Source of the DNA: an uncultured Dorea sp. | GTDB lineage: Bacteria > Bacillota_A > Clostridia > Lachnospirales > Lachnospiraceae | NCBI GenBank assembly: GCA_948468495.1 | Contig: CAOKJI010000067.1 | Coordinates: 1-7,753 of the forward strand | DNA: 7,753 bases | Direction: 5' to 3' | Part shown: positions 1 to 5,992 of the stretch, one piece after another | Position numbering within the stretch: the stretch's first letter is position 1 | How the letters are laid out: each line of letters begins with the position of its first letter | Position numbers and translations under genes: made by a program | The notes under the pieces: generated by a model | What the model saw: the letters and a program-made list of their open reading frames with translations, nothing else | Told to the model about the DNA's origin: nothing | Databases searched by the model: none

Positions 1-405
1 TGAACTCATAAGGAGGATATATTCCACCTGTTCCAGATACGGCAGCAGGGTCTGATAAGAGGTACAGGGATTCAGCGCAATTCCTGCTTTCATGCCAAGC
101 TGATGGATTCTGTTTATCAGACGCAGGGGATATCCGGTCGCCTCTATATGAAAGGCCGCAGCCTCCACGCCCGCCGCCGCCAGTTCTTCCAGATAATCCT
201 CTGGATTCGTCACCATAAGATGCGCGTCTATCTTAGCGGTGCAAATACTTGCCGCTGCGCGGACCGTCTTCATGCCAAATGTGATATTCGGCACAAAATT
301 GCCGTCCTCAATATCCAGATGCAGATACGGATATCCTTCCAGGCGGCGTATGCCCTCTCCCAAATTCATCGGGTCCGCCGAAGCCAGCGACGGAAATATC
401 TTCAT
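1..405 (-). CDS. Ribulose-phosphate 3-epimerase family protein, N-terminal 135 codons (partial, SgcE/Rpe/AlsE-like)
   Basis: The reading frame starts at ATG 405 and is still open at the window edge, so the C-terminal part (family length is about 210-230 residues) is missing. The family interconverts ketose phosphates at C3 in the cytoplasm: ribulose-5-P/xylulose-5-P for Rpe, allulose-6-P/fructose-6-P for AlsE. The visible TIM-barrel start has the family hallmarks: PSLASAD at residues 5-11, LHLDIEDGNFVPN at 28-40 with metal ligands H29 and D31, DAHLM at 60-64 with ligand H62, FHIE near residue 86, and the strand GIALNP. The fourth metal ligand, an Asp in the second half, lies outside the window. 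The stretch HLMVTNPEDYLEEL reminds me of AlsE as much as Rpe, so a hexulose-phosphate substrate is possible. It begins 20 bases after the BtpA stop, with a G-rich ribosome site. Family assignment is firm; exact substrate is open. Confidence 0.93.
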   Translation of the reverse strand, partial: MKIFPSLASADPMNLGEGIRRLEGYPYLHLDIEDGNFVPNITFGMKTVRAAASICTAKIDAHLMVTNPEDYLEELAAAGVEAAAFHIEATGYPLRLINRIHQLGMKAGIALNPCTSYQTLLPYLEQVEYILLMSS

Positions 406-411
406 ATCTCA

Positions 412-418
412 CACCCCC
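412..418 (-). promoter_or_regulatory. Ribosome binding site of the epimerase gene (GGGGGTG)
   Basis: On the minus strand GGGGGTG lies 6 bases before ATG 405. It can pair with the 16S anti-SD CCTCCAC if one G-U pair is allowed. The same CGGGGGTGT string precedes the zinc dehydrogenase gene. The site supports ATG 405 as the start; another ATG at 425 is out of frame. Confidence 0.6.
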
Positions 419-425
419 GTTTCAT

Positions 426-1244
426 CTACAGGGACGCGCGGAACTTCTTCACCACATCCATAAATTCCTTTACCCGCTTCACATCCGCCGCATTCTCGAA
501 TTTCCCTTCTTCTTTGAAGGTGGTTCCCACAACAGCGCCGTCCGCAATACTGAGCTGCTCCTCCACATTATTGATGCGCACGCCCGTATTGGCAAATACA
601 ATCGTTTCCGGAACCTCGCTCTTAACCTCCTGCAGAATTTGAGAATCCGTAACAGCTCCCGCCGTCAGTCCCGATACGCAGAGAGCGTCCGGCCTGCAGT
701 TGAATACGGTGCTCTTTGCAATCTGCTGAATATCCTCCCGCTGTATGTATTTCGCCGCTTCAGGGACAATATTAAACAGAAGCTTCACATCCTCCGCTCC
801 AATTGCGCATTGATGCCTGACCACCTCTCCGCAATTCGTATTCCACAGCCCGAAGTCACTGGCGTAAACCCCTGTAAAAATCTCCCTGACAAATTTTGCT
901 CCCGTTGCCATCGCCAAATCAATCGACTTCTGTGGATCCCACAATACATTGACACCAAAAGGTATCTTCAGATCACATTTGATTTCACCGATAATTCTTG
1001 CCATCGCCGCAACCGTCTCAACATGCACGTCTGTCAGATAGGGAAGGCTGAACTCATTTGAGAACATAATAGCATCCACGCCGCCTTCCTGCAAGGCAAG
1101 CATCTCCTTTTTCGCCCGACAGATGACCGCGTCCATCCCTCCTTCCTTATCAAATCCCGGATCTCCCGGCAAAGCCATAAAATGGCACATCGCAATAATC
1201 GGTTTCTCAGTTCCCAATACTTCCTTTGTCCATTTGCTGCTCAT
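426..1244 (-). CDS. sgcQ: BtpA/SgcQ-family TIM-barrel protein
   Basis: This 272-residue protein has the usual length of the BtpA family, named after a cyanobacterial protein needed for photosystem I accumulation. In non-photosynthetic bacteria the family sits in sugar operons, as SgcQ does in E. coli. Seen in order: an N-terminal strand ending in the conserved MCHFMALPGDPGF (residues 19-31, H21), FSNEFSLPYLT (61-71), the barrel strand FGVNVLWDP (96-104), VREIFTGVYASDFGLWNTN (119-137), the glycine-rich CVSGLTAGAVTD (189-200), ANTGV (218-222) and the C-terminal phosphate-loop-like ADGAVVGTTFK (234-244). The last two resemble phosphate-binding loops of phosphosugar TIM barrels, so a phosphosugar lyase or isomerase role is plausible, but I infer this and know of no proven reaction. 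No signal peptide or membrane segment is visible, which implies a cytoplasmic enzyme. ATG 1244 follows a strong GGAGGAG. It lies 36 AT-rich bases after the M42 gene and 20 before the epimerase gene. The recalled resemblance to SgcQ is strong throughout. Confidence 0.92.
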   Translation of the reverse strand: MSSKWTKEVLGTEKPIIAMCHFMALPGDPGFDKEGGMDAVICRAKKEMLALQEGGVDAIMFSNEFSLPYLTDVHVETVAAMARIIGEIKCDLKIPFGVNVLWDPQKSIDLAMATGAKFVREIFTGVYASDFGLWNTNCGEVVRHQCAIGAEDVKLLFNIVPEAAKYIQREDIQQIAKSTVFNCRPDALCVSGLTAGAVTDSQILQEVKSEVPETIVFANTGVRINNVEEQLSIADGAVVGTTFKEEGKFENAADVKRVKEFMDVVKKFRASL

Positions 1245-1280
1245 AATTTTTCTCCTCCAAAATAAAATTTTTTTATATAC

Positions 1281-2375
1281 TTATACGCCTCTGCGCAAGT
1301 CGACATGTTTTCCAAACTTACATGCCGACGCCAGCATTAATTTCGCGCAATCCTCAACGTCCTCCCGGCATGCAACTTCCGACGGGGAATGGGTATACCG
1401 GAGAGGAATGGACAGGTGCGCCATAGGAATCCCCTCTGTACCCGCATGCTGGGTAAACGCATCGTCCGTAATCACCCCGATTACCACTTCTTTCTGGCAT
1501 GTAATCTGCTCTTCCTTCGCCGTCTCCTCCAGAAAAGCGTTCAGCTTCGGATTGGGAAGAAGGCCGCCTAACGTTCCCCGGCCATGGAAGTTCATATACA
1601 TAATTGCCACCCCTTTTCCAATGGCCATCTCATATCTGCCTTTCAGCTCCGGCGTATCGCAGGCCGGTGAAATATCCACGCAGATTGCCGCGTCCGGCTG
1701 CAGTCTGTGGAAAGTCGGCGTTGCGGAACGGATATTAAATTCTTCCTGCACCGTAAAGATTAGATGTACCGTAGCCGCATGTTCTCTCTTCGGCAATTCT
1801 TCCGCCAGATAAAGCAGGGTGTAAATTCCCATCCGGTCGTCTAACGCTTTGGAAGCCACATATTTTCCCAACAGGGTAAAATTAGGGATATAGGTCACTG
1901 CGCTTCCGATATCAATTCCCAAATCCAACACTTCTTCCTTCGAGGCACAGCCCAAATCCACATACAGCTCCCCAATGGTTGTCACCGCGAATTTCTTATC
2001 CGCAGGCGTAAGGTGGTGAGAGGTATTCCCGATTACCGCCCGGTAAGTCTTTGTTTCGTCCAGCGTATGTACGTCAACCATGGCCGCAGGCAACACCTTC
2101 TCCGGAACGCCGCCTACCCGCTCCAGTCTTAAGAATCCGTTCTCTTCTACCTTCTTTACAATCAGACCTACTTCGTCCATGTGGGCAAAATACGCAATAG
2201 AGCCCGCTTCCTTATCATTTCCCGGAAAGGTAGCTGTAACATTCCCAAGACGGTCAACGTGTACCTCATCGCAGAGCCCTTCCAGCCGCTTTAACACATA
2301 GGCAATCAGTTTGTCCTCATGCCCGCAAAGCGCCGGTATCTCTGTCAGTTCCTTCATGTCCCTTTCAAAATTCAT
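1281..2375 (-). CDS. M42-family metallo-aminopeptidase-like hydrolase (SgcX-like)
   Basis: The protein has 364 residues, in the normal range for M42 (glutamyl aminopeptidase / 'endoglucanase M' / FrvX / SgcX family), which are cytoplasmic two-metal exopeptidases that often form tetrahedral dodecamers. The full catalytic set is visible: AHMDEVG with metal ligand H65 and supporting D67, KALDDR with bridging D179, QEE with general base E211 and ligand E212, CVDISPACDTP with ligand D234, and RYTHSPSE with ligand H329. An inserted substrate-capping domain lies roughly at residues 70-170. It should therefore be an active hydrolase. In this setting the substrate may be an amino-acyl, acylated or peptidyl sugar derivative rather than free peptides, but that is inference; the same protein type occurs in the E. 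coli sgc and frv PTS clusters. The start ATG 2375 follows AGGAG with good spacing. The gene is preceded by the longest gap in the window (134 bases), so it may head a second transcript. Confidence 0.93.
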   Translation of the reverse strand: MNFERDMKELTEIPALCGHEDKLIAYVLKRLEGLCDEVHVDRLGNVTATFPGNDKEAGSIAYFAHMDEVGLIVKKVEENGFLRLERVGGVPEKVLPAAMVDVHTLDETKTYRAVIGNTSHHLTPADKKFAVTTIGELYVDLGCASKEEVLDLGIDIGSAVTYIPNFTLLGKYVASKALDDRMGIYTLLYLAEELPKREHAATVHLIFTVQEEFNIRSATPTFHRLQPDAAICVDISPACDTPELKGRYEMAIGKGVAIMYMNFHGRGTLGGLLPNPKLNAFLEETAKEEQITCQKEVVIGVITDDAFTQHAGTEGIPMAHLSIPLRYTHSPSEVACREDVEDCAKLMLASACKFGKHVDLRRGV

Positions 2376-2415
2376 AATGCTCTCCTTTTTTCCATTTCAT
2401 TTCTTTTTCTAATTC

Positions 2416-2446
2416 TATATATCCCGTATCGTCCCGATACCGTCAG
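2416..2446 (-). promoter_or_regulatory. Possible promoter with an embedded perfect dyad before the M42 gene
   Basis: On the minus strand a weak -35-like CTGACG (2446-2441) and a -10-like TATATA (2421-2416) are 19 bases apart, each matching 4 of 6 consensus positions. The spacer holds a perfect 6-base inverted repeat, GTATCG-GGA-CGATAC (2440-2426). A dyad in an over-long spacer is typical of operators bound by MerR-type activators, and an internal repressor site is also possible. No regulator for it is visible. The ATG lies about 40 bases downstream. The call is tentative because both boxes are poor. Confidence 0.25.
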
Positions 2447-2476
2447 GCTGGCAGACTTCTGTTCCCGCCGCTATAC

Positions 2477-2507
2477 CGGCTGCCGGCAAATCTCTGACAG
2501 ACAGCCG
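2477..2507 (-). other. RNA hairpin just after the SDR stop codon
   Basis: In the transcript, CGGCUGUC (2507-2500) can pair with GGCAGCCG (2484-2477), giving 8 pairs including one G-U, around a 15-base loop. It begins three bases after the SDR stop codon. No U-run follows the stem, so it does not qualify as an intrinsic terminator. It could protect the 3' end of the upstream message or mark an RNA processing point between the transporter/dehydrogenase genes and the M42-BtpA-epimerase genes. Confidence 0.4.
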
Positions 2508-2509
2508 TT

Positions 2510-3247
2510 TTATCCAATATGCATTCTGCCGCCGTCGGCTATGAGAACCTGGCCGCAGAGATAGTTCGCCATAGAGCTGGATAAAAACAACGCAATATTC
2601 GCAATATCCTCCGGTTCTCCCACCTTTCCTAACGGCATAACCTCTTTATAATGCTCTCTTACCGCCTGCTCTGAGCCGAATCTTGTAGCCAGCATTTTAC
2701 TCATAATCACCGCGGGAGCAATGCCGTTCACCCGTATTCCTTCCTTCGCATATTCCCTTGCAAGAAACATAGTCAGAGCGTAAGAACCTGCCTTTGTGGC
2801 CACATATTGAGGAATCCCGGTTCCTCCGCTGAATACAGAGGCCGACGTCAGAATCACAATATTGCCGCCTGTCTCTTTTAAGTAAGGCTTTGCCGCCTCT
2901 GAACAGTACCAGGTTCCTTTGGTATTTACCTCGTAGCTTTTGTCCCAGTCTGCAACAATCCCTGCATTATTGACCAGAATATCCATTCTGCCGCAGGTTT
3001 CCGCTATCTTCTGAAACACTTCCTGAACTTTCACTTCATCTGAAATATCACACCGGTAATACAAGGGCCTTTTCCCTTTTTCCTCCATTTGCTCCAGAAA
3101 AGCAGAGATTTCTTCTTCCCTGCACACGTCCAGAATTATTGTCTGGGCGCCTGCCTGTACATACTTTGCGGCAATGGCCGCCCCGATTCCCTGCGCGGCT
3201 CCTGTCACAACGGCAACCATTCCTTCCATATCTATCTTATAGCTCAT
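2510..3247 (-). CDS. Classical short-chain dehydrogenase/reductase (SDR), NAD-preferring
   Basis: This is a 245-residue classical SDR, an NAD(P)-dependent cytoplasmic oxidoreductase of the size typical for sugar-alcohol, gluconate and 3-oxoacyl reductases. Visible motifs: cofactor loop TGAAQGIG (15-22), acidic D40 at the end of the second strand, which favours NAD(H), CDIS (66-69), NNAG (93-96), and the catalytic set N108, S135, Y148 and K152 (YVATK). The C-terminal end RMHIG follows the usual LIADGG. An upstream in-frame ATG (3295) would add 16 residues with no SDR counterpart, inside the preceding gene. ATG 3247 is preferred because it forms an ATGA overlap with the stop of the zinc dehydrogenase, has AGGAG 10 bases upstream, and puts the glycine loop at the normal distance. 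The overlap implies translational coupling, so the two dehydrogenases probably serve the same pathway. Which hydroxyl it acts on cannot be read. Confidence 0.92.
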   Translation of the reverse strand: MSYKIDMEGMVAVVTGAAQGIGAAIAAKYVQAGAQTIILDVCREEEISAFLEQMEEKGKRPLYYRCDISDEVKVQEVFQKIAETCGRMDILVNNAGIVADWDKSYEVNTKGTWYCSEAAKPYLKETGGNIVILTSASVFSGGTGIPQYVATKAGSYALTMFLAREYAKEGIRVNGIAPAVIMSKMLATRFGSEQAVREHYKEVMPLGKVGEPEDIANIALFLSSSMANYLCGQVLIADGGRMHIG

Positions 3248-4305
3248 ACATGTACTTCTCCTGTCTCCCTTACCTTGATGACGCATTTCAGGCACTCGCC
3301 CCGCCCGATGGTCTGAGCAATCGCTTTATCCAGCTCGCCAAGGCCAAAACGATGGGTAATATAAGATTTCGCGTCAATCAGTCCATTTGCAATCAGCCGC
3401 AGCGCTTCTCTGGTATTATTCTGGTTTGCCGAATAGGTCATGGACAAATCCAACTCCTTAAAGAACGCCTCGCTGGCATAAAACTTCAAGTATTCTTCCG
3501 GCTCAGGCGTCGCGAAAAGAAGGAGTCTTCCGCCTTTTCCGGTAAGCTTCAGCCCTGTTTCCATGGCCCTCACATCCTTCGCCATGACAAATACCTTGTC
3601 AAACTGATTCCATCCAAATTCTTTCTCCAGGGCTTTAAGCTCCCTGTCAATATCCGAATCCGCCGCTCTGGAAAACAGCGCGCCCTTGCTCTTTGCCATC
3701 TCCTGTCTCCAGGGAATCATCTCATAGGCCGCAATGTCCCTGACCCCGTACGCCCTGAGAGATTCTATCAGCATCAGCCCCAGCGTTCCCGTTCCCACAA
3801 CCGCAATCCTGTCGGCGGGTTTGACGCCCGCCCGTTCCATTCCATGGAGCGCGCAGGCCAGCGGCTCGATGAGAGACGCCTCTTCAAAACTGACATGGTC
3901 CGGTATCTTCAGCGTATCCTTCTTCACATGCTCTGCGCCTGCTACGAAATATTCCGCAAAACCGCCCGGCCTGTAATGACTCTGTCTGAACTGCTTACAT
4001 AAGGTATATTTCCCCTTCCGGCATTCCTCACAGCTCATACATGCAATATGGTGGTGCACAAATACCCGGTCGCCCACTGCGAAGCCTTCCACGCCTTCTC
4101 CTGCTTCCTCAATGACTCCCACCGCTTCATGGCCAAGAATCACCGGCGCTTTCGGCTTGTTGTACCACTCCATCGTATCCGCTACACATACCCCACAGGT
4201 GTCCGTCCGGACCAGAATCTCCCCCGGGCCCGGAATGGGTTTATCCACTTCCTCCACCCTCACGTCCTGGTTCGTGTAATAGACCGCCGCTTTCATCTTC
4301 TCCAT
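3244..4305 (-). CDS. Zinc-dependent medium-chain alcohol/polyol dehydrogenase (GatD/sorbitol dehydrogenase-like)
   Basis: This 353-residue medium-chain dehydrogenase probably oxidises a secondary hydroxyl of a polyol or sugar (phosphate) with NAD. Seen in the sequence: catalytic-zinc residues C37 (CGVC), H59-E60 (GHE) and E147 (EPLACALHG); the four structural-zinc cysteines C89, C92, C95 and C103; the Rossmann motif VVGTGTLG (169-176); and an acidic E195 at the end of the following strand, pointing to NAD rather than NADP. In the family, galactitol-1-phosphate dehydrogenase GatD pairs with GatBC-type PTS proteins as here, so a phosphorylated substrate from the adjacent transporter is likely. 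The start at ATG 4305 lies just after the EIIC stop (one base between) and has GGGGGTG 7 bases upstream. ATG 4296 is a less likely alternative, and ATG 4323 would overlap EIIC and add residues with no family counterpart. The last four bases overlap the SDR start. Confidence 0.93.
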   Translation of the reverse strand: MEKMKAAVYYTNQDVRVEEVDKPIPGPGEILVRTDTCGVCVADTMEWYNKPKAPVILGHEAVGVIEEAGEGVEGFAVGDRVFVHHHIACMSCEECRKGKYTLCKQFRQSHYRPGGFAEYFVAGAEHVKKDTLKIPDHVSFEEASLIEPLACALHGMERAGVKPADRIAVVGTGTLGLMLIESLRAYGVRDIAAYEMIPWRQEMAKSKGALFSRAADSDIDRELKALEKEFGWNQFDKVFVMAKDVRAMETGLKLTGKGGRLLLFATPEPEEYLKFYASEAFFKELDLSMTYSANQNNTREALRLIANGLIDAKSYITHRFGLGELDKAIAQTIGRGECLKCVIKVRETGEVHV

Positions 4306-4306
4306 A

Positions 4307-5572
4307 CTAGAACACCCCCGCAATCTTAGACAAAATCCATGTCAGCCAGTTTCCTGCCGACAATGCGGTGATATCTACCGCTCCTTCTGGAATCGCGTAC
4401 CCGGCCGTCACTGCCATCGTAGTCATGGATGAGCCGAAACCGGTACAAATCAGCATAACCACGCTCATAATCACAATCCCGCAGATGAGAGAGCGGAACA
4501 GGTTCCCCTTGCTGAGACAAGGCACAAGGGCTACAAAATATGCCAGCGACGCCAAATCTCCAAATGGGAGCACCCGGTTAACCGGCAGGATAACCGCCAG
4601 AACCAGCGTAATGGGAATTAGGATAATTCCTGCCGCAACCGTTGTAGGATGTCCAATCAAAATAGCGGAATCCAGTCCAACATAAAATTCTCTGTCGCCG
4701 AAATGGGCTTTCATAAATTTCCTCGCAACATCCGATACGACTGACAGCGATTCCATAAACAGCGCGATAAATTTCGGAATAATCATCATAACGGTTCCAA
4801 TGGAAATCGCGGAGCTAAGCAGCAGCGGAATATCGGTCCAGTACCCGGACAGAAGCCCCAGCACAAGTCCAAGGACCGTTCCAAGAATCAGAGGGCTACC
4901 GAAAATTCCCCATTTTTCCTGAATATGTTTCTCATCCCAGTTAATATCCTTCACTACCGGAATCCGGTCAAGCACCCAGTTTACTCCAGCAATAATCGGA
5001 ATACTTGTAACCGCCCATCCATGAGGAATGGATACGCCGGGCACCTGATAAAATTCCTGTACTCTTGCCGCGGTACGATCCGCCATCACTAGACAGAAAG
5101 CCGCATGGATTGCTCCTGCAATCAGTCCGATAATCAAGTTTCCTGAAATAATGTAAACAACCGACGCGGTAAACGCATGATTCCAGAAATTCCAGATATC
5201 TACGTTCAAAGTCTTCGTTGTCTTCGTGGCAAGCATCAGAATATTCACGCCCAGAGATACGACAATCACTAAAGCCCCGCAGGTAGTACTGTAGGCAATC
5301 GCGGAGCCTACCGCCCAGCCCACGTCCAGAATGTCGTTTTTCAGCCCCCACTGCTCTACCATAATTTCAACCATTGGATTTACGGTAGAAATCATCAGTC
5401 CAATCACCAGATTCAGTCCGATATATGCCGCGCCGAATGTGAGACCTGCCATCACAGATTTCTTCAGTCCGGCCCCGAATACCATACACAGAATAAAGAT
5501 AAAAATCGGAATCAATACCGACGCGCCTAAGCTTGTCAGTGCATTTGAAATAGTTGTAATCGTTTGTATCAT
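4307..5572 (-). CDS. PTS galactitol-family EIIC permease (GatC/SgcC-like)
   Basis: This 421-residue integral membrane protein is the sugar channel of a galactitol-type PTS: it carries the substrate across the membrane, where EIIB phosphorylates it. It has about nine to ten hydrophobic segments, for example residues 14-33, 40-62, 91-114, 133-162, 228-243, 248-273, 310-330 and 362-380. Family signature stretches include NPMVEIM (65-71), VGWAVGSAIAYST (84-96) and GHPTTVAAG (307-315) followed by a hydrophobic helix and LPFGDLA. Length matches GatC and SgcC. The start ATG 5572 has AAGGAG about 9 bases upstream; the in-frame ATG at 5602 would add ten polar residues with no ribosome site of its own. 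EIIB lies 81 bases upstream and the zinc dehydrogenase follows after 1 base. GatC and SgcC relatives carry different substrates, so specificity is not predictable. Confidence 0.94.
   Translation of the reverse strand: MIQTITTISNALTSLGASVLIPIFIFILCMVFGAGLKKSVMAGLTFGAAYIGLNLVIGLMISTVNPMVEIMVEQWGLKNDILDVGWAVGSAIAYSTTCGALVIVVSLGVNILMLATKTTKTLNVDIWNFWNHAFTASVVYIISGNLIIGLIAGAIHAAFCLVMADRTAARVQEFYQVPGVSIPHGWAVTSIPIIAGVNWVLDRIPVVKDINWDEKHIQEKWGIFGSPLILGTVLGLVLGLLSGYWTDIPLLLSSAISIGTVMMIIPKFIALFMESLSVVSDVARKFMKAHFGDREFYVGLDSAILIGHPTTVAAGIILIPITLVLAVILPVNRVLPFGDLASLAYFVALVPCLSKGNLFRSLICGIVIMSVVMLICTGFGSSMTTMAVTAGYAIPEGAVDITALSAGNWLTWILSKIAGVF
4313..4319 (-). promoter_or_regulatory. Ribosome binding site of the zinc dehydrogenase gene (GGGGGTG)
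   Basis: On the minus strand GGGGGTG lies 7 bases before ATG 4305, inside the last codons of EIIC. It decides between the three nearby in-frame ATGs: 4323 lies upstream of it and 4296 is 16 bases downstream, too far. Its context resembles the epimerase site. Confidence 0.55.
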
Positions 5573-5600
5573 ATGTGTTCTCTCCTTCCTGTACCAGCAC

Positions 5601-5638
5601 AACAGATAGTACGTTTCTTTCTGTTACGCTTATCTGTT
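5601..5638 (-). repeat. Perfect 8-base inverted repeat between EIIB and EIIC genes
   Basis: On the minus strand AACAGATA (5638-5631) and TATCTGTT (5608-5601) are exact reverse complements 22 bases apart. Inside, CGT and ACG could add three pairs, with an 11-base loop. The stem is A+U-rich, so moderate in stability. It occupies most of the 81-base EIIB-EIIC gap and ends some 10 bases before the EIIC ribosome site. It could be an mRNA element tuning EIIB versus EIIC levels or a protein binding site; chance is not excluded. Confidence 0.4.
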
Positions 5639-5653
5639 CCTCCATCCGCATTG

Positions 5654-5953
5654 TTAGCCCTCAGATATCTCCTTCATTTTCACAGCCATCGCTTCCAGCA
5701 CTTCCTCTTCTCCCACTCCGATTAACAGCGGCACTCCGCTGAATACCGGAATTTCCGTACCAAACGCAACCTGAGTCGTACTCAGAATCATATCGCATCC
5801 TGTCAGCCGGTTCGCCAAATCCTGCACGCTGCAAGTTTCAATCGCAACCGGAATACGCTGCTTTTCCATATACTCCTTCACCATTGCCGCAACATGGGTA
5901 GAGGTTGCAATTCCCGAGCCGCAGCATACCATTAATTTTACTGTTTTTCCCAT
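5654..5953 (-). CDS. PTS galactitol-family EIIB (GatB/SgcB-like)
   Basis: This is a 99-residue cytoplasmic phosphocarrier, normal for the GatB/SgcB family (about 92-95). It takes phosphate from an EIIA histidine onto a cysteine and gives it to the sugar during transport by EIIC. The active-site loop is VCCGSGIATST (9-19). By family alignment the phosphocysteine is C11, the residue directly before the glycine; C10 stands where relatives usually have Ala, a small oddity. A second conserved region, CDMILSTTQ, follows at mid-protein, then IPVFSGVPLLIGVG. The start ATG 5953 follows AAGGAG with 6-base spacing. It lies 39 bases after the regulator gene and 81 before EIIC. A stand-alone EIIA is not encoded nearby within the window. 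Confidence 0.94.
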   Translation of the reverse strand: MGKTVKLMVCCGSGIATSTHVAAMVKEYMEKQRIPVAIETCSVQDLANRLTGCDMILSTTQVAFGTEIPVFSGVPLLIGVGEEEVLEAMAVKMKEISEG

Positions 5954-5992
5954 AAGCTTCTCCTTCCTTTTACCTTATTCCTCTGCACACTT

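Noticed and set aside
103..1061. Plus-strand open frames of 179 and 140 codons
   Set aside because: They are antisense to the epimerase and BtpA genes, rich in Arg, Ser and Cys in a pattern typical of reverse-frame translation, with no family likeness.
1245..1280. Promoter in the AT-rich gap before the BtpA gene
   Set aside because: The gap is only 36 bases with A and T runs but no paired -35/-10 boxes; it is better read as an operon spacer with a ribosome site.
1123..1812. Plus-strand open frame of 229 codons
   Set aside because: Antisense to the BtpA start and the M42 gene, both of which have intact catalytic or family motifs.
2477..2507. Intrinsic terminator after the SDR gene
   Set aside because: A stable stem exists, but no run of U follows it in the transcript; the next bases are GUAUAGCGGCGGG.
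3139..4002. Long plus-strand open frame of 287 codons
   Set aside because: It lies opposite the zinc dehydrogenase and SDR genes, whose motifs are complete; its translation is basic, low in recognisable domains and has no good ribosome site.
5367..5651. Minus-strand 94-codon frame starting in the EIIB-EIIC spacer
   Set aside because: It runs out of frame through the EIIC start region; its translation shows no domain and its composition looks like a frame shadow. The EIIC frame has its own strong ribosome site.
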